Source of the DNA: Stenotrophomonas sp. ZAC14D1_NAIMI4_1
GTDB taxonomy: Bacteria; Pseudomonadota; Gammaproteobacteria; Xanthomonadales; Xanthomonadaceae
DNA length: 64,000 nt
Reading direction: 5' to 3'
NCBI RefSeq assembly: GCF_003086775.1
Contig: NZ_CP026001.1
Span: 3,872,125-3,936,124 of the forward strand
Part shown: positions 9,309 through 16,755 of the stretch, piece by piece
Layout: each line of letters opens with the position of its first letter
Numbering within the stretch: position 1 is the first letter of the stretch
Notes under the pieces: model-generated
Told to the model about the DNA's origin: nothing
The model's input: the letters and a program-made list of their open reading frames with translations, nothing else
Database searches by the model: none
Translations under genes and position numbers: made by a program

Positions 9309-10013
9309 ATGAGCCGCCATTCACGACACCCGGAACTGCACCGCGCCGATCGCGTGGGCTGGCTGCGCGCCGCCGTACTGGGAGCCAATGACGGCATCGT
9401 CTCGGTGGCCGGCCTGGTGGTGGGCGTGGCCGCCAGCGGCGCCTCGGCCAGCACGATCCTGGCCACTGGCGTGGCCGGCACCGTCGCCGGTGCCATGTCG
9501 ATGGCCGCCGGCGAATACGTGTCGGTGCAGACCCAGGCCGACACCGAAGCGGCCGACCTGGCCGTGGAAATGCGCGAACTGCACGAAGACCCGCACAGCG
9601 AACTGGACGAGCTGACCGCGATCTACCGGCATCGCGGCCTGGAGCCGGCACTGGCCCGGCAGGTGGCCGAACAGCTGACCGCACACGACGCGCTGGGCGC
9701 ACACGCGCGCGACGAACTCGGCATTACCGACACCCTGCGCGCGCGCCCGCTGCAGGCCGCCCTCGCCTCGGCCGGTGCCTTCACCTGCGGCGCGGCGCTG
9801 CCGGTGCTCACCGCCCTGTTCTCCAGCGCGGCGCAGGTCACCGTGGCCACCACCGCCAGCACCCTGCTCGGCCTGTGCCTGACCGGCGCGATGGCCGCCC
9901 GTGCCGGTGGTGCGCCGCCGGTGCGCGGTGCCGTGCGGGTGATGTTCTGGGGCGCGCTGGCGATGGCCGCCGCCGCCGGCATTGGCAGACTGCTGGGAGC
10001 CCACCTGTCATGA
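9309..10013 (+). CDS. VIT/CCC1-family iron/manganese transporter
   Basis: A 234-residue inner-membrane protein of the vacuolar iron transporter family. The first hydrophobic pair (RAAVLGANDGIVSVAGLVVGVAASGASASTILATG) and the following TVAGAMSMAAGEYVSVQTQ block are diagnostic. A cytoplasmic helical segment rich in Glu and His (residues 77-130) follows, where metal is bound, then three more membrane segments to the C-terminus. It would move Fe2+ or Mn2+ out of the cytoplasm. The stop overlaps the start of the next gene (ATGA), so the two are translationally coupled. Confidence 0.93.
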   Translation: MSRHSRHPELHRADRVGWLRAAVLGANDGIVSVAGLVVGVAASGASASTILATGVAGTVAGAMSMAAGEYVSVQTQADTEAADLAVEMRELHEDPHSELDELTAIYRHRGLEPALARQVAEQLTAHDALGAHARDELGITDTLRARPLQAALASAGAFTCGAALPVLTALFSSAAQVTVATTASTLLGLCLTGAMAARAGGAPPVRGAVRVMFWGALAMAAAAGIGRLLGAHLS

Positions 10014-10834
10014 CCGCGATGCTGCCACCGGCCGTCGCCCTGCTGGCGGAGATGGCCAGCCTGGCCGGCTGCGACCGCGCCGAAGGCTATGCCTGCATCA
10101 CCGCGCGCCGCGAACACGGCGCCAGCTCGGTGGACATTCCACAACCGCAGTTCGTGATCCTGCTGGAAGGCAGCAAGCAGGTACGCACGGCGCACCAGTC
10201 GCTGACCGTGCACGCCGGCGACATGCTGCTGTTCACCCAGCGCTGCCGGATCGATGTGGTCAACACGCCCGATGCGGGCACCGGCCGTTACCTCAGTGCC
10301 ATCGTGCCGTTGTGCGCGGAAGTGCTGGGCGCGGCGCGCACGTTGTGGAGCGAGGCGTTGCCGGCCGCTGGCGATGCGATCGCGCAGCCACGCCTGGGCG
10401 ACCACGGCACAGTGCTGCGGCGCTGGCGCCAGGCGCTGCAGGATGGGCACTACAGCGAGGCACGGCTGGCCCTGGCCGAGCTGGTCTTGGCGTGGTGCCG
10501 GCAGGGCCACGGCAACCTGCTGCTGCCGCAGGCACCGAGCCTGGGCGAACAGATCCGCGACCGCATCGCGGCCGAGCCGGCGCGGGACTGGCAGTCGCGC
10601 GACGTTGAAGACCAGTTCGCGCTGAGCGGCGCGACCCTGCGCCGTCGCCTGGCGGCCGAGCGCACCAGCCTGCGGCAGTTGCTGACCGAAGCGCGGCTGG
10701 CACACGGCATGACGCTGCTGTACACGACGGACCTGCCACTGAAGACGGTGGCCGCACGCGCGGGGTATCGATCGGCGGCGAGTTTCAGCAAGCGCTTCGC
10801 CGAGCGGTACGGGTTGGCTCCGACAGACATCTAG
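10010..10834 (+). CDS. AraC-family transcriptional regulator
   Basis: A 274-residue regulator whose ATG overlaps the stop of the VIT gene by four bases. The N-terminal half is the AraC cupin-like domain (IPQPQFVILLEGSKQVRT, VHAGDMLLFTQRCRIDVVN). The last 90 residues hold the double helix-turn-helix (VEDQFALSGATLRRRLAAE and LKTVAARAGYRSAASFSKRF). Coupling to a metal exporter raises the possibility of metal or stress control, but the ligand is unknown. Confidence 0.9.
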   Translation: MTAMLPPAVALLAEMASLAGCDRAEGYACITARREHGASSVDIPQPQFVILLEGSKQVRTAHQSLTVHAGDMLLFTQRCRIDVVNTPDAGTGRYLSAIVPLCAEVLGAARTLWSEALPAAGDAIAQPRLGDHGTVLRRWRQALQDGHYSEARLALAELVLAWCRQGHGNLLLPQAPSLGEQIRDRIAAEPARDWQSRDVEDQFALSGATLRRRLAAERTSLRQLLTEARLAHGMTLLYTTDLPLKTVAARAGYRSAASFSKRFAERYGLAPTDI

Positions 10835-10847
10835 GGTGGGGTTGTCT

Positions 10848-11023
10848 GGCAGGGCTTGCAGCCCTGCACCTGCAGAAGCAACGTCAACGTCAAAAGCCTG
10901 CATTCCGTGGGATGGCGGGGCACTGTGGGTTTGCGGGGACGCCGTAAACCCATCCATGGGGGCTTGGTCGACGCATCCATGCGGCTCACACCCCGCAAAC
11001 CCACAGTGCCCCGCCTTCGACAG
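10848..11023 (+). repeat. Structured intergenic element, copy A
   Basis: The order of parts is as follows. A small hairpin GGCAGGGCTTGCAGCCCTGC lies at 10848-10867. Two AACGTC hexamers and AAAAG follow. Then comes a perfect 25-bp inverted repeat, 10914-10938 pairing with 10991-11015. Its 52-base loop (10939-10990) contains the mini-palindromes CCATCCATGG and GCATCCATGC. The element ends with TTCGACAG. Copy B, in the opposite orientation, shares the loop and the small hairpin but has different stem sequences. Confidence 0.9.
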
Positions 11024-11043
11024 GTTCACGCAGCTGTTGGTGG

Positions 11044-11198
11044 GTGCCGACCGTTGGTCGGCACATCTGTCAGATATCGAATGAATTCATCCACGCATGG
11101 CGTGGATCTACTGCCGCAGGCGGTTGGTAGGTGTCGACCTTGGTCGACACATCTGTCAGACATCGATAGCCGACCCCGTGCCGACCAACGGTCGGCAC
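11044..11198. repeat. Cluster of four hairpin repeats between element copies A and B
   Basis: Hairpins are GTGCCGACC-GTT-GGTCGGCAC (11044-11064), ATCCACGCATGGCGTGGAT (11089-11107, recurring at 57124-57142), GTGTCGACC-TT-GGTCGACAC (11131-11150) and GTGCCGACC-AAC-GGTCGGCAC (11178-11198). The first and third are followed by near-identical 17-base tails beginning CATCTGTCAGA. Confidence 0.85.
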
Positions 11199-11250
11199 CC
11201 ACCAATTGCAGCTGGCACCAACAGCAGCTGGCACCAACAGCCGCGGGAAA

Positions 11251-11440
11251 CTGTCGAAGGCGGGGTGGGTCCGGTGGCAGGGGTGTGAGCGGCATGGATG
11301 CCGCGACCAAGCCCCCATGGATGGGTTTACGGCGTCCCCTGCTACCGGACCCACCCCGCCAACCCACAGGAAGCCAGCTTCTGCTTTTGACGTTGACGTT
11401 GACGTTGATCTGCAGCAGGTGCAGGGCTGCAAGCCCTGCC
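11251..11440 (-). repeat. Structured intergenic element, copy B (inverted relative to copy A)
   Basis: Read on the minus strand it has the same small hairpin (11421-11440, identical 20-mer to copy A), three AACGTC hexamers instead of two, then a 25-bp stem (11336-11360 with 11259-11283; one position is a G-T pair). The 52-base loop (11284-11335) differs from copy A at three positions. The middle 14 bases of each stem arm differ from copy A, yet both arms changed together and remain paired. Confidence 0.9.
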
Positions 11441-11544
11441 GTACACAGCCCCCTGAGCATTCCACGCAGTGGTTTGAGCGCATCGCGCGCGCGCCACCCG
11501 GCACGCTGCACGGCAACGGAATCCCCCGCCTTGCCGAGTCCCTC

Positions 11545-12519
11545 ATGAACCTCCATCACCTGCCCCTGCGCGCCGCGCTGCTGCTGGCACTGTCCTCCCT
11601 GCCGCTGGCTGCCATGGCCGAAGCCACCTCGCCGCCCCCCGCCCAACAGGTGCTGGGCGTCTACCACCAGCGCGTCGGCGCCCTGCAGGTCACCGCCCTG
11701 TTCGATGGCGTGGTCGCGCTGGGCCGGCAGGAAGTGGTGGGTGTCGCGCCCACCCTGGTCACCCGCCTGCTCGATGGCCGCTATGTACCCGAAGACAGCA
11801 AAGGCCTGCAGACCGCGGTCAACGCTTTCCTGGTCCGCCAGGGCAACCACCTCACCCTGGTCGACACCGGCACCGCGCAGTGCTTCGGTCCCGGCCTGGG
11901 CCAGGTGCTGGGCAACCTGCGCGCGGCTGGCGTGGACCCGGCGGAGGTGGACGACGTGCTGCTCACCCACGCCCATCCTGACCATATGTGTGGCGTGCTG
12001 GATGCGCAGGGCCAGCCGGCCTACCCCAATGCCACCGTGTGGCTGTCCAGGGCCGATGCCGATTACTGGCTGGACCCGGCCAGCGAAGCCGGTGCGCCGG
12101 AGGGCGTGCGCTTCGCTTTCCCGCTGGCGCGCAACGCGGTGGCGCCGTATCAGGCCAGCGGTCACCTGCGCACCTTCAGCCCCGGCGATGCCCTGCCCGG
12201 TGGCGCGGTGGCGATGGACACCCACGGCCATACCCCCGGCCATGTCTCCTACCGGTTCGACAGCCAGGGCCAGTCATTGCTGGTGTGGGGCGATGTGCTG
12301 CACTTCCACGCGGTGCAGTTCGCACACCCGGAAGCGGCCTTCGAGGCCGATGCGGACCGCACGGCGGCCATCGCCAGCCGTCGCGGGCTGCTGCAGCAGG
12401 CCACCGCCCAGGGCTGGTGGGTGGCCGGTGCGCACCTGCCGTTCCCCGGCCTGGGCCACGTGCGCCGCGAGGGCGAGGCCTATGCGTGGGTACCGGCGGA
12501 GTATTCGCCGTTGAAATGA
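11545..12519 (+). CDS. Periplasmic MBL-fold metallo-hydrolase
   Basis: A 324-residue metallo-beta-lactamase-fold hydrolase with an N-terminal signal peptide (residues 1-25, LRAALLLALSSLPLAAMA). The zinc motif HAHPDH is at residues 142-147, and further ligands are in DTHGHTPGHVSY and WGDVLHFH. The frame is open from 11206 through repeats, but ATG 11545 gives the clean signal peptide. Exported lactonase-like and quorum-quenching enzymes share this architecture, but the substrate cannot be determined. It appears to be monocistronic and is followed by two SMAG hairpins. Confidence 0.88.
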   Translation: MNLHHLPLRAALLLALSSLPLAAMAEATSPPPAQQVLGVYHQRVGALQVTALFDGVVALGRQEVVGVAPTLVTRLLDGRYVPEDSKGLQTAVNAFLVRQGNHLTLVDTGTAQCFGPGLGQVLGNLRAAGVDPAEVDDVLLTHAHPDHMCGVLDAQGQPAYPNATVWLSRADADYWLDPASEAGAPEGVRFAFPLARNAVAPYQASGHLRTFSPGDALPGGAVAMDTHGHTPGHVSYRFDSQGQSLLVWGDVLHFHAVQFAHPEAAFEADADRTAAIASRRGLLQQATAQGWWVAGAHLPFPGLGHVRREGEAYAWVPAEYSPLK

Positions 12520-12540
12520 AGTGCCGCCGGGCATGGCGCC

Positions 12541-12605
12541 GTTGCCGGCCAGCGGCCGGCACTACCAGAAGGCAGGTCGGTAGCGCCCGGCTGCCAGCCG
12601 GGCGA
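12541..12605. repeat. Two SMAG hairpins in head-to-head arrangement
   Basis: The complement of GTAGTGCCGGCCGCTGGC plus CGGCAAC lies at 12541-12565, and GTAG followed by a CGCCCGGCTG/CAGCCGGGCG hairpin lies at 12580-12605. They fill the gap between the convergent metallo-hydrolase and engB genes and may end transcription from both. Confidence 0.85.
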
Positions 12606-12617
12606 CCAGCAGACGCC

Positions 12618-13220
12618 TTACGCCAGCCCCAGCCAGCCGCCGATCACGCCGCGGGCTTCATCCACGCCGGTGCGGTCCTCACCGGAGAACACCTGCACGC
12701 TGACGCTGTCGCCGTAGGCCGAATGCAGTTCCTTGCGCACCTTCTGCAGGGTCTGCATCTGCTGGCTGCGGCTGAGCTTGTCGGCCTTGGTCAGCAGCGC
12801 GTGCGCCGGCATGCCGCGCTGCACGGCGTAGGACAGCATCTGCCGGTCGTAGTCCTTCAGCGGGTGGCGGATGTCCATCACCACCACCAGGCCCTTGAGG
12901 GCTTCGCGGGTGCGGAAGTACCGGTCGATGAAGGCCTGCCAGTGCGCCTGCAGGTCCAGCGGCACCTTGGCGTAGCCGTAACCGGGCAGGTCGACCAGGT
13001 GCGCTTCCGGGGTGATCTGGAAGAACACCAGCTGCTGGGTGCGGCCGGGGGTCTTGGACACACGGGCCAGGGAGTTCTGCCGGGTCAGCGCGTTGAGGGC
13101 GCTGGACTTGCCGGCGTTGGAGCGGCCGGCGAAAGCCACTTCGGCCCCTTCATCGGGCGGCAGCTGCCGCACGTTATGGGCCGAGAGGTGGTAACGGGCG
13201 CGTTCGATGAGCAATGACAT
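12618..13220 (-). CDS. engB: Ribosome biogenesis GTPase YihA/YsxC (EngB)
   Basis: A 200-residue GTPase needed for large ribosomal subunit assembly, with the septation-related phenotype of the family. G1 is GRSNAGKSS, G3 is DLPGYG and G4 is TKAD, and the switch region TPGRTQ is typical of YihA. The open frame continues upstream to 13622, but ATG 13220 (MSLLIERARYHLSAHNVRQLP) matches the known family N-terminus and has AGG eight bases upstream. It is divergent from the cytochrome c4 gene. Confidence 0.96.
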   Translation of the reverse strand: MSLLIERARYHLSAHNVRQLPPDEGAEVAFAGRSNAGKSSALNALTRQNSLARVSKTPGRTQQLVFFQITPEAHLVDLPGYGYAKVPLDLQAHWQAFIDRYFRTREALKGLVVVMDIRHPLKDYDRQMLSYAVQRGMPAHALLTKADKLSRSQQMQTLQKVRKELHSAYGDSVSVQVFSGEDRTGVDEARGVIGGWLGLA

Positions 13221-13377
13221 GTGCCTAGGATCGCATGTTGCGGCGCCGCGCGCCCGTTCCCGGCGCCGCCGGCCGGGAAAATGCTGCACTGCTGCGTTGA
13301 CCGTGCGCGGAAACGGCGTTGATAATCCGGGCGATGCCGGCGGCCACCGCCCGGCCCGGTCCATACGGAGCTTTAGC

Positions 13378-14178
13378 ATGCGCCACGCTCGCGTTCTTGC
13401 CGTATCCGCTCTTGCCACTGCCGTCGTCGTTGCCGCTGCTGCCTTCGCGCAGACCACGCTGACCCCGCTGCCGGACAACGGGCCGATCCGCACGGCCTCG
13501 CTGGAGGTCGATTTCAGCAAGACCACGTGGGGCGACGCCAAGGCCGGCCAGACCAAGGCCTCGGCCTGCGCGGCCTGCCACGGGGCCGACGGCAATTCCA
13601 CGGTGGAGATGTACCCGTCCATCGCCGGCCAGAGCGAGCGCTACGTGGCCCAGCAGATGGCCCTCATCGCCAACGGCCAGCGCAGTTCCGGCGCATCGGT
13701 GGCGATGGTGCCCTTCGTGCAGAACCTCACCCCGCAGGACATGCGCGATATCGGCGCGTTCTTCGCCACCCAGAAGGCCACCGCCGGCATCGCCGACGAT
13801 ACCGCCGTGACCGATGGCCCCTACAAGGGCATGAAGTTCTACGAGATCGGCCAGCAGCTGTACCGCGGCGGCGACGCCACGCGCGGCCTGCCGGCCTGCA
13901 TGGCCTGCCACGGCCCCAGCGGCGCCGGCAACCCGGGCCCGGCCTATCCGCATATCGGCGGCCAGCACGCCAGCTATGTCGCTCGCCGCCTGCAGGAGTA
14001 CCAGGCCGGGCAGACCAACGAGACCGACAAGGCGCACTTCCAGATCATGGCCGCCGTGGCCCAGAAGCTCAGCGAACAGGAAGTCCAGGCCCTCTCCAGC
14101 TACCTGCAGGGCCTGCACAACAAGGCCGATGACATCGCCGCCGAAGCCGCCGCCGCGCAACCGGCCGCCGCCCCCTGA
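13378..14178 (+). CDS. Dihaem cytochrome c4
   Basis: A 266-residue exported cytochrome with two haem-binding motifs, CAACH (Cys64-Cys67-His68) and CMACH (Cys174-Cys177-His178). The two similar halves are characteristic of cytochrome c4, a periplasmic electron carrier that feeds terminal oxidases. The signal peptide spans residues 1-24 and is followed by a short linker. The Ala/Pro-rich C-terminal tail (AAEAAAAQPAAAP) is longer than usual. The start is ATG 13378 with ACGGAG upstream. The neighbouring dsbA genes fit, because c-type cytochrome maturation needs periplasmic thiol chemistry. Confidence 0.93.
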   Translation: MRHARVLAVSALATAVVVAAAAFAQTTLTPLPDNGPIRTASLEVDFSKTTWGDAKAGQTKASACAACHGADGNSTVEMYPSIAGQSERYVAQQMALIANGQRSSGASVAMVPFVQNLTPQDMRDIGAFFATQKATAGIADDTAVTDGPYKGMKFYEIGQQLYRGGDATRGLPACMACHGPSGAGNPGPAYPHIGGQHASYVARRLQEYQAGQTNETDKAHFQIMAAVAQKLSEQEVQALSSYLQGLHNKADDIAAEAAAAQPAAAP

Positions 14179-14284
14179 CCGCCACTGGTCGGCCCGGGTC
14201 GCCACGGCGGCCCGCGGCTGCGGTATGTTTCCTTCACGCCGGCGGCTGCGCCGGCGTTGTTATTTTCAATGGAGATGCGTGTCG

Positions 14285-14929
14285 ATGAGGTTGATTCCCC
14301 GCCTTCTGCTGTCCCTGCTGGTGATGCTGCCGCTGGCCGCTTACGCCGCCACCCCCGCCAATGCCCCGCTGGTTGAAGGCAAAGACTACGAACGCATCGC
14401 CAAGTCCGGCCCGTTCCAGCCCCTGGCCGGCAAGATCGAAGTCGTTGAAGTCTTCGGCTACACCTGCCCGCATTGCGCCCACTTCGAGCCGCAACTGGAA
14501 GCCTGGGCCGCCAAGCTGCCGGCCGACGTGCGCTTCACCCCGGTCCCGGCCGCCTTCGGCGGTGCCTGGGATGCCTGGGCCCTGGCCTATTACGCCGCCG
14601 ATGAAGTAGGCGTGGCCAAGCGCAGCCACGCCGCCGTGTTCAAGGCCCTGCACGAGCAGGGTTCGCTGCCGATGCAGAACGTCTCGGCCGATGAGCTCGC
14701 CACCTTCTACAGCGCCTATGGCGTGAGCGCCGACCGCTACAAGCAGGCCCTGCGTGGCGATGCGGTGCAGAAGAAGGTCGCCGAGGCCCGTGCCTTCGCC
14801 CAGCGCACCCAGGTCCCGGGCACGCCGGCCATCATCATCAACGGCCAGTACCTGGTGCGTGGCAACAGCTTCGAGGACCAGCTGCGCATCGCGTCCAAGC
14901 TGATTTCCGAAGCCCGCGCCCGCCGCTGA
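14285..14929 (+). CDS. dsbA: Thiol:disulfide interchange protein DsbA
   Basis: A 214-residue periplasmic oxidoreductase that introduces disulfides into exported proteins. Signal peptide residues 1-21 are followed by a thioredoxin fold with the classical CPHC active site (Cys61-Cys64), a helical insertion and the cis-proline loop VPGTP. ATG 14285 is chosen; a GTG two codons upstream is also possible because GGAG lies at 14271-14274. It is the first of two tandem DsbA-type genes, with 106 bases before the next start. Confidence 0.93.
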   Translation: MRLIPRLLLSLLVMLPLAAYAATPANAPLVEGKDYERIAKSGPFQPLAGKIEVVEVFGYTCPHCAHFEPQLEAWAAKLPADVRFTPVPAAFGGAWDAWALAYYAADEVGVAKRSHAAVFKALHEQGSLPMQNVSADELATFYSAYGVSADRYKQALRGDAVQKKVAEARAFAQRTQVPGTPAIIINGQYLVRGNSFEDQLRIASKLISEARARR

Positions 14930-15035
14930 ACCAATCCCGACCATCGACACGGCGCTGTCGCCGCCGCATGTCATCATTTCCCCCTGGCCGGCGCCCGCCG
15001 CCGGCCCCACCTTTCCAGATGCTGGAGACGTTTCA

Positions 15036-15854
15036 ATGAAGACCCGTATCGCTGCTTTCGCACTTGCAGCCCTGCTGCCGATCCTGGCGGCCTGCAAGGC
15101 CGACGATGGCACCACCAACACCACCGCTCCGGCTGAACCGGCCGCGACCCCGGCTGCCGCCGAGCCTGCCGCGACCCCCGCCGCCGAGCCCGCTGCCGGC
15201 GCCGAAGGCGCTGCCCCGGCCGCCACCGACACCGCTGCGGCCCCCGCCCCGACCACCACCGCGCTGACCGGCCCGGCCCCGGTGGAAGGCGCCGACTACC
15301 AGCTGATCAGCAACGGCCAGCCGTTCCAGCCGGCTGCCGGCAAGGTCGAAGTGGTCGAGATCTTCGGTTACGTCTGCCCGGCCTGCGCCGCCTTCCAGCC
15401 ACTGGTCGGCCCGTGGAAGGCCGGCCTGCCCAGCGACGTGAACTTCGTCTACGTGCCGGCCATGTTCGGCGGCACCTGGGACAACTACGCCCGTGCCTTC
15501 TACGCCGCGCAGACCCTGGGCGTGCAGGAAAAGACCCACGAGGCGCTGTACGCCGCCATCCACTCGCAGCAGACCCTGAAGGGTGAGCGCGGCGCCGACT
15601 CGGTCGACGACATCGCCAAGTTCTACGCCGGCTACGGCGTGGATCCGAAGCAGTTCGCCGCCACCATGGGCAGCTTCGCGGTGAATGCCAAGACCAACTC
15701 GGCCAAGCAGTTCGCCCAGCGCAGCCAGATCAGCGGCACCCCGTCGATCATCATCAACGGCAAGTACCTGGTGAAGGGCAAGACCTTCCCGGACATGCTG
15801 CGCATCGCCGACCACCTGATCGCCCGCGAACGCGGTGCGGCCCAGGCGCACTGA
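15036..15854 (+). CDS. DsbA-like thiol:disulfide oxidoreductase, predicted lipoprotein with CPAC site
   Basis: A 272-residue paralogue of the preceding DsbA. It has a lipoprotein signal (LAAC, lipidated Cys20) and a 60-residue Ala/Pro/Thr/Glu-rich linker (residues 21-80). The thioredoxin domain has active site CPAC (Cys114-Cys117) instead of CPHC, and cis-proline loop SGTPS. It would be tethered to a membrane in the periplasm. The change of the central dipeptide from PH to PA should alter redox potential. With 15 bases to the next start it is probably cotranscribed with its downstream neighbour. Confidence 0.9.
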   Translation: MKTRIAAFALAALLPILAACKADDGTTNTTAPAEPAATPAAAEPAATPAAEPAAGAEGAAPAATDTAAAPAPTTTALTGPAPVEGADYQLISNGQPFQPAAGKVEVVEIFGYVCPACAAFQPLVGPWKAGLPSDVNFVYVPAMFGGTWDNYARAFYAAQTLGVQEKTHEALYAAIHSQQTLKGERGADSVDDIAKFYAGYGVDPKQFAATMGSFAVNAKTNSAKQFAQRSQISGTPSIIINGKYLVKGKTFPDMLRIADHLIARERGAAQAH

Positions 15855-15869
15855 TCCAGAGAGAAAGCA

Positions 15870-16646
15870 TTGCCGGCCGTGACTTCCCCCCACACACGGA
15901 CCCTGCGCTTGCTGACGGCCAACATCCAGGCCGGCTCGAGCACCCGCCGCTACAGCGACTATGTGACCCGCAGCTGGTCACATGCGCTGCCGGCGGGACG
16001 CAAGCGCAGCAGCCTGGACGCGATCGCCACCCTGGCGCGCGGCCATGACATCGTCGGCCTGCAGGAGGCCGACCCGGGCAGCCTGCGGTCGGGCTTCACC
16101 AACCAGACCCACTACCTGGCCCAGCGCGCCGGCTTCAACTACTGGAGCCACCAGCCGAACAGGCGCATGGGAGGGGTGGCGTCCAGCGCCAACGGCCTGC
16201 TGAGCAAGCTGGAACCGGTGGAAGTACAGGACCACGCCTTGCCCGGCCGTATCGGCGGGCGCGGCGTACTGCTGGCCAAGTTCGGCGATGGCGAGGACGG
16301 CCTGGCCGTGGCGGTGGCCCACCTGTCACTGGGTGCGGGTTCGCGGATGTCCCAGCTCGGCTTCATCGCCGAGCTGCTGTCCGACCATCCCAACGCCGTG
16401 CTGATGGGCGATTTCAACTGCCTGGCCGAGCGCCCGGAAATGCAGGTGCTGTACCAGAAGACCCGGCTGCAGCCGCCGGGCTGCGTGGTGCCGACCTTCC
16501 CCAGCTGGCGCCCGGACCGGGCCATCGACCACATCCTGGTCAGCAGCAACCTGCAGACCCGCAGCGTGGAAGCCGTACCGGCCGCGTTCTCCGACCACCT
16601 GGCCCTGGCCATGGCCATCGACGTCCCCGCCGACGCCCTGCGCTGA
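15870..16646 (+). CDS. Endonuclease/exonuclease/phosphatase-family protein
   Basis: A 258-residue enzyme of the EEP superfamily, which includes DNase I-like nucleases and phosphodiesterases. Motifs in order are LLTANIQAGSS, LQEADPGS, MGDFNCLAE, DRAIDHILV and FSDHLALAM, covering the expected metal and catalytic residues. The start shown is TTG with a purine-rich AGAGAGAAAG sequence before it; a GTG three codons later is an alternative. No signal peptide is seen. It follows the second dsbA gene closely. Confidence 0.85.
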   Translation: MPAVTSPHTRTLRLLTANIQAGSSTRRYSDYVTRSWSHALPAGRKRSSLDAIATLARGHDIVGLQEADPGSLRSGFTNQTHYLAQRAGFNYWSHQPNRRMGGVASSANGLLSKLEPVEVQDHALPGRIGGRGVLLAKFGDGEDGLAVAVAHLSLGAGSRMSQLGFIAELLSDHPNAVLMGDFNCLAERPEMQVLYQKTRLQPPGCVVPTFPSWRPDRAIDHILVSSNLQTRSVEAVPAAFSDHLALAMAIDVPADALR

Positions 16647-16654
16647 CCCGTTTG

Positions 16655-16755
16655 GTAGGTGCCAACCTTGGTTGGCGCGGTGGGTGCGCACCTACCGCTC
16701 TGGTGGGTGCGGACCGTTGGTCCGCACGCTCTCCGCCGGGCACACCCCGGCGCTA
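16655..16755. repeat. Run of three intergenic hairpin repeats
   Basis: GTAG plus GTGCCAACC-TT-GGTTGGCGC (16655-16678), GTGCGGACC-GTT-GGTCCGCAC (16707-16727), and CGCCGGG-CACAC-CCCGGCG ending CTAC (16734-16755, reverse orientation). They occupy the whole gap between two convergent genes. The last one overlaps the stop codon of the EamA gene. Confidence 0.85.

Larger units (their letters stand above)
10835..11544. other. 710-base intergenic region packed with structured repeats
   Basis: No convincing gene is present between the AraC regulator and the metallo-hydrolase. Open frames here are short and cross repeats. The region contains two inverted copies of a structured element (10848-11023 and 11251-11440), and between them three GTGCCGACC/GTGTCGACC hairpins and one ATCCACGCATGGCGTGGAT hairpin. 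Two of the hairpins are followed by the related tails CATCTGTCAGATATCGA (11064-11080) and CATCTGTCAGACATCGA (11150-11166). Confidence 0.8.

Noticed and set aside
10880..11407. AACGTC hexamers and surrounding repeats as a possible CRISPR-like array
   Set aside because: Only two or three adjoining hexamers per copy with no spacers, and they are a fixed part of the structured element.
10848..11440. The pair of inverted elements as terminal repeats of an insertion sequence
   Set aside because: The 227 bases between them encode no transposase and contain only hairpin repeats.
10856..11548. Short open frames through the 10.8-11.5 kb repeat region as genes
   Set aside because: They read through hairpins in both copies in different frames and show no consistent protein.
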